Assembly (NCBI GenBank): GCA_001598975.1
Contig: BBXU01001549.1
Span: 1 to 27,709 of the forward strand
DNA length: 27,709 nucleotides
Source: Parachlorella kessleri
Lineage: Eukaryota > Chlorophyta > Trebouxiophyceae > Chlorellales > Chlorellaceae
Reading direction: 5' to 3'
Shown here: positions 9,932-20,221 of the stretch, in pieces
Position numbering within the stretch: the stretch's first letter is position 1
Layout: each line of letters begins with the position of its first letter
Made by a program: the position numbers and the translations under genes
The notes under the pieces: model-generated
The model's input: only the letters and a program-made list of their open reading frames with translations
Databases searched by the model: none
Told to the model about the DNA's origin: nothing

Positions 9932-12900
9932 TCACATCGTGCCGCCATGCCGGTTTTCAGGGGCCCCAAGGGGGCTGCCGGGGAGGACTCCCTTTCGAAG
10001 GCCCCCCCTCCTCCCACCGTGCCTCCGGGCCAGCGCCACTCCTGCACCCGCCAGCAGAAGCAGCAACCCTGCCGCGACGAGGCAGGCACTGATGACGCCG
10101 GGCGCAGGCGCACCAGCAGCAGCAGCAGCTGCAGCAGGCCGGTGGGCCCCCACCAGCCCCCTGACCGCCATCCCTGGTAACCGCCAAAGCTTTGGTGCGC
10201 TCGCTTCAGGCTTCACTTCGGGCTCCCCCTGAGACGTTATGCTTGGCAGATTTGGGTCCGACTCCGTGGGCGGCAGGGGAAAGGGCCAGTTGGCAACCCC
10301 CCATGGCTGTTGTGGCTGGTGCCGCCCTGCCTGCTGGCCCTGCTGTGCTGCTGGCGGCCGGCACACCTTGGCGGCTGCCTGAACGCTGGCTACTTCCAAG
10401 GCGAAGGGGTTGCTGCCGCCAGCCCACAGCTCCGGGTGCCACATGTTAAACTTGGCAAGAGCACACATCTGCAAGGCAATGGTAAGTAGCCGACACAAGG
10501 GTAGCCCAGTAGAGGCAGCAGACTAGGCACCAGTAAGGCAGTACCCAACAGGGACCAGCGTGGCACATAGCCAAGTTTCGAGCCTTGGTAGGGTGAGGTT
10601 CACAAACTCACATACTAACCAGAGCAACGACAACGGGGAACAACCTGCTTGATGGCAACCCTGATAATGAGAAGAAGTGCACTAGGCTCTGTCATAGCAA
10701 ATCTCACCTTATCATGGAAGCCGTTCACGGCCCCACAGTGGATGACATAAGGGTCCACTGGCAACTTGGCTTTCAAGCGGTCCTCAAACACCCCTGCAAG
10801 AAGACAAGCCATGCTGGCCACGGCAGAGGCGGATGGCGTAAGGTGGCTTTATCATGCCAGGACCCTGCCGGGCGTATCCCTTTTAGCGCACAGCACACTT
10901 GCTGAAGTTAATGGCCAAGAGGCCTCACCATGCTAGGACCCTGCCAGGCGCATTCCTCAGCGCACGGCTTACTCGCTGAAGTTTCAAAGCAGCAGCTGCT
11001 ACTGCACACCACATTTTGGGTCAGGAACGTCAGTGCCTGCTGCAATACCAGTCTTCCCGAAACCGGTCAAGCTGCTGCACTGCATCGCACCCGTGTTGGC
11101 AAACTGGTGCACCGCAAGTAACCTGAAGCGCAGCGGCTCGTCAGCGCCCATGCCGATAAGGAATGCCAGGATCACCTGCGGGGGCAGTCCACCACTGCAG
11201 GGCACACATTGCTGGCAGGAGGATGTGAGCACTGCTGTGTGAAGTGCAAGCCGTGGCAGGTTGAGTCCCCCCTGGGGACTCATTGCCCGGGGCTCGGCAA
11301 GCGCAACCGTGCTGACAGATATTGTGAAGTCCAGTAGATTGACTCGCTCTCATAACAACAACCTGCCCAACCTGCCACGCTGCCTTGGCCACAGCCCCAG
11401 TTTGACTGCGCGGCCCTCTCCCTCCACCACATATGCATCGCTGTTTGCTACAGCAGGCGGGCCGTTTCCCTGACGCATCTTGTCTCCTGCCAAGTAGCTA
11501 GCAAGGCATTCGGATCCACCCACAAGTGAAGTCATAGCCTGGCTGACCAAGGCTCACTAATGTGACGAAACCCACCTCCTGCCATGCCGCCTGGTCCCAG
11601 CCCCAGGGGAGAGTCCACAGCCGGTTCACCATGGCCCGCATGAAGGCCACCGGGGCAGCGGTGGGCTGCAGATACCAGAATCCGGTGCTCTGGCAGGGGT
11701 TGAGCACCTGCAGGTTCAGGGAAGAAGGTGGCGTAGAGTTGTCATAACCGGTCTAAGGACCCCTCCTCGCCCTGCACAGCATACGCTATCATGCATGTAG
11801 GCTATGCTCTCACGCATAGAGTACGGCCGTTTCAAAAAGCACGCAATGCCCATACATCACCTGCAGGCTGCTTTGTGCCGCTACATGGATGGGCAGTACA
11901 CACCAAAGCTAAGTTAGGTGTGTTCCTGCCCCCACCTGCAGGGCGGTCACGGGATCTCGTCCCCTCAGCCCCCAGATCTCCCGCACCTGCGCGCCTGCAG
12001 TGCCGCATCAGAGCAGGTTCAATTGTGTCAACCCTCCCAGGAGGCATGGCTCGGCACCTGTCTGTCGCTGCATGCCTCCCACCCCTGGAGGCCCACCGTC
12101 AAAATCACGCCGCAACAACAGGCAACCCCGCGGCAAGTTCATGGTCAAGGGACAGCGCGCCGGCTGCAACCCCCAATGCCGGCCGGCTTGCTGCTGCACC
12201 AAGCCCTCTCTTCAGCCAACACCGTCAGCTCTCTGTTGCCAATGAGGCTGTCGCCCTCTTCTGCCGGCGTGCAGGAACTGCATAAGGGGCGACCAAGGCT
12301 TCCTGCAACTGGACGGCCAGTGTCTGCTCGTACCCGGCTGACACAAGTCTGCTTTACAGTCCCACGTGCCTGTGGGGCTGGCGCCCTCCGCCACCAGCTT
12401 GTAGAAGTGGCAGGGGCGGTCCAGGGGCTCCCCCAGCCGCGGCAGCTCCGGCCAGAAGTAGTCGCTCAGCCCCGACACACAGGCGGCATGTGTGCAGGTT
12501 GCTTTGGGCTGTTAGACGACTAATGTGTGGATCATGGAGGGACGCATGCATAGCAGTCGCCCGCTTCCGAGGCACCCCCACGTGCCATGTCCTTCCTCAC
12601 TGCCAGACAATGTACGCTGTACGGCCAGATTGTCATGTCAGATTTCCAGGCGACAGGTAAAGGCAGAGCGAAAATCCATTGATGCACTGTATTACCCAGT
12701 AAAGAGCCAGCCAGCACTAAGGTGGATGGCACAGGTGCCAACCCCACATACTTGCACGTCGTAGGGTGCGCTATGCAGGAGCGGCAGCGGGTCCTTGACA
12801 AACACCATATCCACGTCACAGTACAGCACTGCAGCAACCAACAAACAAGCTACGATCAACACCATGTGTCCATGTGACAGTGCTGTACTGCAGCAACCTA

Positions 12901-14010
12901 GCGGCAGCATCAGCAGCATGCTTGGGCAACAAGCTGCCAGGTCACCCACAACCAACAAGTTATGTCTAGGCCAACTATCATCCTCAGGAAACAGTAGCAG
13001 TGTTCGAGCCTCTGGCTGCTTAGGTGCCCCACCTGAGTAACCGCTCTCAACCAGCCTCATACCCCACCAGTGCTTGGCCAAATCGTAGATGCGGTTGACA
13101 ATGATGGGCTGCTTGCGCAGGGTCCAAGGCCTGCTACGCATAAGAGGCTTGACATGTCCCTGTAGCGTTTAGGATCCCAGGCTGCTTGTGCCGATGCCCA
13201 TGACCTGACATGCATGTAGCAATGGCTGGTTGCAGTAATCCTGCCGCTTATTGGTGCCACTCTGGCGCAATTACAACGGCTTCACTAACCCGCCCTTGGT
13301 CGGGGAGGCTTCATCCAGCAGCACCGGCAGCCCGGCAGCCCTGGCAAGCATCGTAGAGCCGAGGTCTACCGCTACAATGAGCGCATGCTGCAGAAGGCCG
13401 TGAGCCTTGAGAGACAGCGCCTGTAGCAGTTTGCAAAGATAGCGCCCAAGGTTTGCATGACAGCAACATCGCATGCTGCAAGAGACCATGAGCCTTGCGA
13501 AGCACAGTGCTTATGCCGAGTGGCCACCGATGCATGGCAATTACATCGCGGGCAAGGCAGGACTGCCGTGAAGGTGTGTTCTCTGTGCCATGACCACCAG
13601 ACACTGTTGCACCAGGGCTGGGTTTTCATGGTTCGGTGCCAGCAGCAGCCAAGGTATGTGGCAGCAGCCCTAGGGCCGCACAGCGACACCGCATGCCCAC
13701 TTACCCAGTTCTTCAAGAAGTCCAGGGCCTGTGCCTCCCCCAGATGCACCACTGCCAGCACGATTTGTTTGTCAGGCGTAGCCAGCTCCCTAAGAACGGC
13801 AGGGAGAGTCTCGTTGGTGATGCTGGTTCGCTCCCTGGCTGCTGTCAGGTGCGGTCTTGCAGTCGGCTTAGCAGCGGCGCCCTGAGGGGCTGGTGGTCCC
13901 GCAGCAGGGGCGCTTGGTCCAGGGCCCTGCTGCCCACGGCAGTGGCCCAGAGCATGTGAGACAAGAAGTAGGAGTACCATTGCCAACTTGCAGGATAGGG
14001 ACGACTCCAT
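9932..14010 (-). CDS. Nucleotide-diphospho-sugar transferase-like type I membrane protein, tandem paralogue (gene A, 537 aa)
   Basis: Ten exons: 13705-14010, 13290-13420, 13033-13130, 12752-12828, 12370-12472 (see acceptor problem), 11936-11994, 11576-11707, 11091-11175, 10708-10793 and 9932-10468. All eight internal exons have the same lengths and phases as in gene B (14556-19784). A signal peptide (LAMVLLLLVSHALG) is followed by a Pro/Ala linker. The Rossmann-like start is KQIVLAVVHLG with FLKNW. The DxD motif lies in LYCDVDMVFVKDP (about 183-185), and later come WGWDQAAWQE and HCGAVNGFHDK. This is the pattern of the nucleotide-diphospho-sugar transferase domain (Nucleotid_trans, related to GT77 arabinosyltransferases). 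The C-terminus is Pro/Ala-rich with one membrane helix (about 484-505) and a basic tail. A role in glycosylating wall or secreted glycoproteins is inferred. The exon-5 acceptor reads CG instead of AG, so this copy may splice differently from B or be decaying. Confidence 0.75.
10852..10983. repeat. Intronic tandem duplication, about 75-bp period
   Basis: Two diverged copies of an ATGCCAGGACCCTGCCGGGCG...CGCTGAAGTT segment (about 10852-10909 and 10928-10983) lie in the intron between gene A exons 8 and 9. They do not copy a neighbouring exon. Confidence 0.7.
12370..12508 (-). other. Gene A exon 5 with lost AG acceptor and possible in-frame replacement
   Basis: Gene B has GTGTGCAG before GGGCTGAGC. 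Gene A has GTGTGTCG at 12473-12480, so AG is CG. The nearest upstream AG in a pyrimidine context is CTAACAG, placing an exon start at 12508. That start adds exactly 36 bases (12 codons, PKATCTHAACVS) with no stop and stays in frame with GLSDYF. Whether it is used cannot be seen from the sequence. Confidence 0.6.
12858..12898 (-). repeat. Intronic partial copy of gene A exon 4 (with acceptor)
   Basis: The segment aligns with 12802-12839, which spans the GGTTGCTGCAG acceptor and the start of exon 4 encoding the DxD region. It lies about 59 bases further upstream in the transcript and is diverged by several substitutions and small indels. Confidence 0.75.
13468..13510 (-). repeat. Intronic partial copy of gene A exon 2
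   Basis: This block of intron 1 translates as RKAHGLLQHAML, against LKAHGLLQHALI in the true exon (13290-13420). It lies about 90 bases upstream of the exon in the transcript. The copy lacks the exon's full length and appears non-functional. Confidence 0.75.
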
Positions 14011-14555
14011 GGTTGCCCATTGCGAATGGTTTGTTGTTACATGGATCCCATTTGCTGAAGACTGCTGGCGGGAGGCATGGGAAGAACGAACCTTGCTCAG
14101 CACGACGTTTCAGAACACAGATCTGTCTATAGATTGCTCAGAGGGAATGCTGCATGGGCTACTGTGCAGCCAGACGGGAGGCACCAAAGTTCAGGCGGAT
14201 ACCAGCGCCAAGTGAACCCCAGCATGGCAGAGCCACAACAAAACCTCAACGGCAGATTTACAAAGCAATGTCGAAGAGAGATACTGCATGGAGGAGACAT
14301 CGGACAATGTGTTCTTGTTGTCATGACAGAGCAGAAGAAGGAGTACAGAAAGAACTCGACAAGGGAGTGACTTTACGCGATCACTACAAAGCGTACCGCT
14401 GCACACTTGCACTGACAGGAGGAATCATTTAACCTAATAACCCCCCACTGACCCACTCAATAGACACACTCACTGGCAGACTGGGCAGACACCCTACCAG
14501 GGCCACCACAGATGCACTCCACAGCATCCTGGGTGTACAAGCTGCTAGCATCCAT
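14011..14555. other. Spacer between the two glycosyltransferase genes
   Basis: This 545-base stretch should hold the promoter and 5' UTR of gene A (start 14010) and the 3' UTR of gene B (stop 14556). A minus-strand TGTAA (TTACA at 14258-14262) is a candidate polyadenylation signal for gene B, about 300 bases after its stop. No further gene is seen. Confidence 0.55.
14190..14200 (-). promoter_or_regulatory. Shared upstream motif TTCAGGCGGAT (gene A)
   Basis: This is an exact 11-base match to the motif upstream of gene B (19946) and of the small paralogue (6690). Here it is 180 bases upstream of the ATG at 14010. Confidence 0.4.
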
Positions 14556-17500
14556 CTAAGACTCAGCGCCATTATCATGACCGGAGGCGGCCTTCCGGCC
14601 CGGCCCCGCAGCCCTGAACCCTCTCCGCTTGCCCCGCTTCCGGGCCAGAGCCACCCCCGCCCCAATTAGCACCAGCAGCACCCCTGCCGCAATGTACAGC
14701 CAGGTGTCGAGGCTGGGCGCCATGGCGCCGGCCGCGACCGCAGCAGCCGCAGCAGCCCGCTGGGCCACCAGCTTCTGCACGGTCCCGGCAAGCGGCCAGC
14801 TGCCCTGCGGGTCACGTGGTAGGAACGCCGCGGCGACCGCCTGGTCTTCCACCGAAGCATCGCCCGGCTGGAAGGGGAACGTCCAGTTGGCCACAACCCA
14901 CCCGCGCTGCTGCTGCTGCTGTGCCTGCTGTCCCTTCCTGTCCGGCTTCTCCTGCTTGTCAGGATGCCCGCACGGGAGGGGTGCGGCGGGGTGGGCAGCA
15001 GCAGCCTGAGGGGCGGCACGGTCGCTGCCGCCATCCCACAGCTCCGGGTGCCACATGTTGAACTTGGCCAGGGCACACATCTGCAGGGGGTCGGTAAGCG
15101 GCGAACACAGGGGCAGCGTGGGTGGGTCAGCAGAGGAGACACTAGTAAGAGATTACCAAACAGTGACCTGCACGTAACTAGGCCAGGGCACACGTTTTGC
15201 GGGGGTAGACGCCAGGCAAGTTTAGGGGAGCTGCCTGCCTCCAGGACTTGAGCCAGGCACGTCTGGGAACAGGTCGCCATGCATATGGGACCACCTCCAG
15301 CACAGCCTGAAGGTGAGCGGCAAGCAGCCATGGCGGTGCCCTGGCAGAGCTCTTGCTCAACAGCGTCAGACAGTGACAAGGTGCAATCCTCCCCAAACTC
15401 AGTCAGTAACATTATCCCCCCCCCTCCCCCCCAACACACACCCGTGTACCTGCACACCCAGCCGTGCTGAGCACGCCATGGAGGCGTGCTGGGCAACTGC
15501 TTTGCCATACTAACCTTGTTTTCAAAGCCGCCGACGGCGCCACAGTGGATGATGTAGGGGTCCACAGGCAGCCGGGCCTTCAGCCGCTCTTCAAACACCC
15601 CTGCAAGGACCCCCACACGCCCCAACCAAATGAGCGGGTTGAAGTCCAAGCAGGCATGCCTGGTCGGACTGCATGCTAGGACTACCTGCTTCCAGTGGGC
15701 AATGGGAGTGTAACAACCCCTACGGCAGGCACCCACCCTGGTCCACTTCATTCATTCATTCACATGTTCGTCTGGTGATAAGCGCCGTTCCAGGCACCCC
15801 CGAGCTCCATGAGGCGGCTAAGGATACTACAAGCCAGGATAAAGACGTCCGCAAGCTCAGGGGTCCAGCCCAGCGCAGTGTATGTCAAGGTGGTGGGCAC
15901 TTGAAGTGGCCAAAGAGATGCCGTGCAACCAGCCCTACTCCCGTTGTTGTCGGCTTACCCGTGTTGGCAAACTGGTCCACCGGGAGTATCCTAAACCGCA
16001 GCGGCTGCTCTGAGCCCATGCCGATGAGGTAAGCCATGATGACCTGCGTCAACGGGAGCGAGGATCGCACCAGTGCTGAGAAGCAGCTTCAAATCATGTA
16101 GGGTGCTGCTGCCCTACCAGACCTGCAGTGGTGAACCGAACAGTCCACAGTCTGGATCCAGCCCTGTCAGTCCAGCTCATCTCTCACTCCCTCTTCGCAC
16201 TACCTGCCACTCTTACTAGAACAGACAACGGACCCGAGAATGCAAGGAAGCATGCAGGTTGTGCGAGGCTTGCTGCTAGGACGCTGCCCTACCACCTGCG
16301 TACATCGCAATGAAACGAGCATACACCACCAGTGCATGCATCACTCAGCGCGTAAGCACACGTGCGAGGTCATACCACAGCGTGCCACCGCTGCTTCCCC
16401 CACGCTACCTGGTAGAGTACCCAAGCATAGCACCTGGTAGAGTGCCCAACCATAGCACTTGGTAGAGTGCCCAAGCATAGTACCTGGTAGAGTGCCCAAG
16501 CATAGTACCTGGTAGAGTGCCCAACCATAGTAACTAGTAGAGTGCCCAACCATAATACCCTACAACTGGCAACCTGTCCCCACTGACTAGAGAGGCAGGG
16601 AAGGCATCCAAGCCTAGCTTCCAGGCACACACCCCGGCATCGCTTGCCCCTTGCCTGGCTGTCCACTCCGGGCTCAAAGCGAGCGTCCACATCCGGCTGA
16701 TCAAGGCTCACTAATGCGAGGTAACCCACCTCCTGCCACGCCGCCTGCTCCCAGCCCCAAGGGAGCGCCCACAGCCGGTCGACCAGGGCCCTCATGAACG
16801 CCACGCTCGTGTTGGTCGGCTGCAGATACCAGAATCCGGTGCTCTGGCAAGGCGTCAGCACCTGCAGCGCGCCAGGCAGGCAGGCGAGTGTGACGGTCCA
16901 GGCCAGCGGGCAGCGCGCCACCGCTTCCAGCCTTTCCTGCCAAAAGGACAGCAAGGCACTGACAAGGCAAACAAGCATGAGGCCGCAGTGATGATGTGTG
17001 TTTGTGAGGAGGCCCTTGGCATCTCGCTGTTGGCTTGAAGCTGCTCCTGCTGACCAGGCAGGGGGCGCACCAAACCCAAGCAAGAAGTAAGTAGTAAGAA
17101 GTCACCTGCAGGGTCGCCACGGGCTGCAAGCAGTGCTGATGGAGTTTTCTGAAACAAGACAGGGTCAGGCTGCAACCGTGAATGACAGGCAGTGCAGCGC
17201 GCTCCCACCTGCAGCGCCGTTTGTGCATCGTCGCCCCTGAAGCTCCAGATGTCCCGCACCTGGGCCCCTGCAGTACCAGCGGGGCACCCTATGTGACTCC
17301 TAAATCCATATCCGTATGGGTGGCAGGCAGTGCGAACATGGAGTGAGAGCTGGGCTGTCCTAACATGACTGGATGCAAATCGCGCCTGAATGTATCAATG
17401 GCATTCCCCTAGTAGCATGGCTCAGCAGTGTGCGCGTCCGGAAGCCAGCGGGGCAGCTACTGGCCCTGACCAACCGGCTCAGACCACCTGCCATTTAATG

Positions 17501-19784
17501 GCTAGGATTAGAAAACTCCCATGCCGCACACTATAGGGTTTATTGCGAGCGTCAGGGGTCCCCACAGCCTACGAGGCAGAAGTGCGGTTCCTGGAAGAAC
17601 AAGCCAGCGGCAACAGTCTTGAGCTGGGAGCCGGCCAACATCCTGCTCATGATTGGCACAGGGTCACAAGCGAGCCAGGCACGTTCCAGATGAGCAGGTG
17701 GGGACCTCAGTGGCGCTGCCATGCCAGGGGCCATGTAGACAGGCAGACCTTGTCCGGTACTATTGCCCTGCGAGCCTACTGTGCGGGACCTGAGGCCCTC
17801 TGCCAACACTACTATGAGGACGGTTGCTGGCTCTCTTCCAGTAGCCCTAGCACAACCCTTGCCGACCTTCTCCTCTGCGCTGCACCTTGCGGGTATCTGC
17901 CTACCGGCCACGAGGGATATGATCCAATCCATCATGATGGCTGCAGGGAACCAAGACGTGCAGCCCCGCCCAGGTACGAGGAGCTGGCCACGTGCCTGTG
18001 GGAGTGAACTTCTCGGCCACCAGCTTGTAGAAGTCACAGGGGCGGTGCAAGGGCTCCCCCAGCCGCGGCAGCTCCGGCCCAAAGTAGTCGCTCAGCCCCT
18101 GCACACAGGCGGCAGGTTGCTTCGAGCCGGTAGATGACTAATGAGTGGGTCATGGCGGGACGCATGCATACCAGCTCCGGCCCAAAGTAGTCGCTCAGAC
18201 CCTGCGCTGGGTGCACAGGACGGCCTGGGGCTTCCCAAGGGCCAGATATCGTCTGCACAGGGCTGCATGCTGCGCAGTGCAGCGAGGACCCAGGCCTGCC
18301 GCACAACACCTGGAGCGGTAACACTGCAACTGGGCAAGCATGTCCACACAGGCCCTTGGGGGCATGGGTGGGCCTGCCAAGGGGTGCGGCACACTGAGCA
18401 ACCTGGACACTGAATGCTCGTAACAGCCATGCAGCCTACCTGCACGTCGTAAGGTGCGCCGTGCAGCAGCGGCACCGGGTTTGACACAAACACCACGTCC
18501 ACATCGGAATACAACACTGCAGACAGCAGGCAGCAAACACTCCTGCTGGTACGCACTCTCCAGGGAACTCCTCAACCCCTGGAAGTGCATGTGGTCCGAT
18601 ACACACTCTGTGTGCTTCTCGGGTGACCGGCCACCAGGCATTTCTTAGGCACTCTACCGCAGCATGTGCAGCTAGCAGATTCAAGGGCTAAGGAGTCAAC
18701 AGAGCGCACTCAAAGGCAAAGTATGAGGGCATAGGTTGTCAGCTCCACAGGGCAACACACGCCGCACTTGCTAGGCAACTCCACAGGGGCATGGGCCGAT
18801 GCGGCCAGCATCACTGCTAGCTCACGCCCACATCGTCCCCCTCTGGCAGGGACGTCACTGTGATCACCCACCTGAGTACCCCAGCTCTATCAGCCTCAGC
18901 CCCCACCAGTGCTTGACCACGTCATACAGCCGGTTGACCATGATGCCCTCCTTGTGCAACTTCCAAGGCCTGGTGGGGAGTGGAGGGGGGGTGTTACAGT
19001 TTGCAGGCTTTTGCTTGCATTGCACGACACCATAGACGCATCCATTAGACATGCATGCGGTGCCTGCAGCAAGTAAGGACTGTTCCACAGGCCCAGCCAG
19101 GACAGTGAGGTTGAGCTGTAGGCTGCTCCAGCACGGCAGTCGAATGCAGGTGCTCACCCGTCTTTGGCAGGAAAGGCTCCATCCAGCAGGGCCGGCAACC
19201 CAGCAGCTTGGGCCAGTTGTAAGGAGCCCAGGTCAGTCGTCAGGATGAGCGCATGCCGCAGCAAACCATGGGCCCTGAGGGACAGTGCCTGCGGCAGAAT
19301 GTGGAAAAACAAAGTCCCTGGACCACATATCGATAATGCATGCCGTAGCAGGCCAAGGGCCCTCAGGGACGGCGTGCCACCCCAGCGGCAGAGCTCCCAT
19401 ACAGACTACGGTGCTGTGCAGCCAATCACCACAACAGCACTTGGCTGAGCACAAGGTCAAGCAAAGGCAGAAGGCGCAGTGCAAGAAAAAAAATCCCTTG
19501 CAAACAGGTGCTTGTCTTACCCAGTTCTTCAGGAAGTCTAAAGCCTGGCTCCCTCCCAGGTGCACCACTGCGACCACGACTTGCTTGTCAGGGGTAGCGA
19601 GCTGCTTGAGCACTGCTGGTATGGTCAAGTTAGTGATGGTACTGCCCTGTAATCCATCGAGCTGCACCTTCGGCGGCTCGGCCGCTGCGATTTGTGGCTC
19701 CGCGGCATGGGTGCTTTGCTGCCCTTTGCAACAGAGGACTTGGAGGGCAATAGCAAGAGTCACCAAGCTGGTGATGCGTCCCAT
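14556..19784 (-). CDS. Nucleotide-diphospho-sugar transferase-like type I membrane protein, tandem paralogue (gene B, 519 aa)
   Basis: Ten exons join with consistent phase: 19521-19784, 19158-19288, 18872-18969, 18440-18516, 17996-18098, 17209-17267, 16730-16861, 15959-16043, 15515-15600 and 14556-15080. The start MGRITSLVTLAIALQVLCC is a typical signal peptide. Then come KQVVVAVVHLG and FLKNW (about 67-88), the DxD motif in LYSDVDVVFVSNP (169-171), WGWEQAAWQE (near 288), HCGAVGGFENK, and a Gln/Ala-rich linker. A single membrane helix follows (TWLYIAAGVLLVLIGAGVAL, about 471-490) with a basic ARKRGKRRG tail. The core matches the Nucleotid_trans / GT77-like fold, whose members transfer sugars such as arabinose onto cell-wall glycoproteins. 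The acceptor and sugar here are unknown. The intron after exon 5 uses a GC donor, as in gene A. A cryptic 30-nt exon and a 25-bp minisatellite lie in its introns. Confidence 0.8.
16151..16215 (+). repeat. Dispersed repeat, copy 4 (5' truncated)
   Basis: It contains CCAGCCCTGTCAGTCCAGCT (shared with copy 1), then CTCTCACTCCCTCTTCGCAC and CTACCTGCCAC. It lies in the intron between gene B exons 7 and 8, antisense to the gene. Confidence 0.7.
16406..16559. repeat. 25-bp minisatellite, six copies
   Basis: Six consecutive 25-base units of the type TACCTGGTAGAGTGCCCAAG plus CATAG run from 16406 to 16555, followed by four bases of a seventh. Units differ by one to four bases. The array lies in the intron between gene B exons 7 and 8, and its open frames are repeat artefacts. 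Confidence 0.95.
17104..17135 (-). repeat. Intronic copy resembling the exon-6 end
   Basis: Read on the minus strand, CCCGTGGCGACCCTGCAG followed by GTGA resembles the end of gene A exon 6 (CCCGTGACCGCCCTGCAG, then GTGG; PVATLQ against PVTALQ). It sits in gene B intron 6, about 75 bases after the true exon 6 end. The short length makes the relation likely but not certain. Confidence 0.45.
17314..17392 (-). repeat. Dispersed repeat, copy 5 (in gene B intron 5)
   Basis: Reading the minus strand gives TTCAGGCGCGAT, then GCATCCAGTC, CAGCTCTCACTCCATGTTCG and CTGCCTGCCACCCATAC, collinear with copy 2. The orientation is the same as the host gene. Confidence 0.7.
17996..18098 (-). other. Gene B exon 5 with a GC-AG intron donor
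   Basis: The phase of exon 6 (A-Q-V-R-D-I-W) requires exon 5 to leave one base. The only site that fits is ACAG followed by GCACGTGG, a GC donor. The same CCCACAG/GCACGTGG is present in gene A (exon end 12370), and similarity between the paralogues stops right after it. Other GT sites nearby give the wrong phase. Confidence 0.65.
18172..18201 (-). repeat. Cryptic 30-nt exon: in-frame copy of the gene B exon 5 start
   Basis: GCGCAG acceptor, then 30 bases encoding GLSDYFGPEL, then a GTATGC donor. The 30 bases match the first 30 bases of the real exon 5 (18098 downward) except for one silent change. Being 10 codons in phase 0, with both splice sites, it could be included and would repeat these ten residues. 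Confidence 0.65.
19338..19378 (-). repeat. Intronic partial copy of gene B exon 2
   Basis: Intron 1 contains a segment encoding PSLRALGLLRHAL, against LSLRAHGLLRHAL in the true exon (19158-19288). It lies about 90 bases upstream in the transcript. The position relative to the exon is the same as for the exon-2 copy in gene A. Confidence 0.75.
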
Positions 19785-19945
19785 GCCTGCTTTAGCACAC
19801 CATATCAGTTGCAAACGACGCAGTGTGCGAGCTATATGGAGGGAGCGTTCATCCACATCGCGTTTGAGAGGGGAAGGATGCGTAGCATTCTTCAAAGCAT
19901 GCACATATGAACCGGGAATCTTTCAGATCCAATCTTCAGCAACTG

Positions 19946-19956
19946 TTCAGGCGGAT
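19946..19956 (-). promoter_or_regulatory. Shared upstream motif TTCAGGCGGAT (gene B)
   Basis: An exact match to the motifs at 14190 and 6690, located 162 bases upstream of the ATG at 19784. The bases after it (GCC here, ACC upstream of gene A) also resemble each other. Confidence 0.4.
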
Positions 19957-20030
19957 GCCCTGTGCCTCTCCCAGGGCACCACCCAAAGCACGGCTGCGGC
20001 TGTGCACTTAAAGGCCTGGGCGTGTTTAGC

Positions 20031-20221
20031 AAGGGTGGCAGGTAGTGCGAATAAAGAGTGAGAGTCACTGTACTGACAGGCAATGCGCCTGAGTTTTAGT
20101 ATTAGCATGGGTGGCAGGGAGTGCAAACAGGGAGTAGAGCTGGGCTGGACTGCAGGTAGTGCGAGCAGGGAGTGAGAGGTGAACACTATGGACAGGGCTG
20201 GATAAGCCTGCGTTTTGCAGG
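20031..20221 (-). repeat. Cluster of three dispersed-repeat copies (copies 6-8)
   Basis: Three minus-strand copies lie head to tail at about 20031-20094, 20105-20156 and 20151-20221. Each has GGTGGCAGG or GCAGG, then AGTGCGA/AGTGCAA and a GGGAGT-type core when read on the + strand. The first includes the CTCAGGCGCAT left part as well. A further fragment (AGTACTGCGAACAGGGCAGG) begins near 20240. Confidence 0.7.

Noticed and set aside
10100..10135. Poly-Ala (GCN repeat) stretch as a separate element
   Set aside because: It is coding sequence of the Ala-rich stalk of gene A, matched by a similar run in gene B.
16370..17083. 237-codon minus-strand open frame with repeated GHSTxYYxWALYQV
   Set aside because: It contains the real exon 16730-16861, but the rest is intron and minisatellite translated through.
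19785..19904. Upstream in-frame Met extending gene B by 40 residues
   Set aside because: The Met at 19784 directly precedes a typical signal peptide, and the extension would bury it. Gene A shows the same arrangement at 14010.
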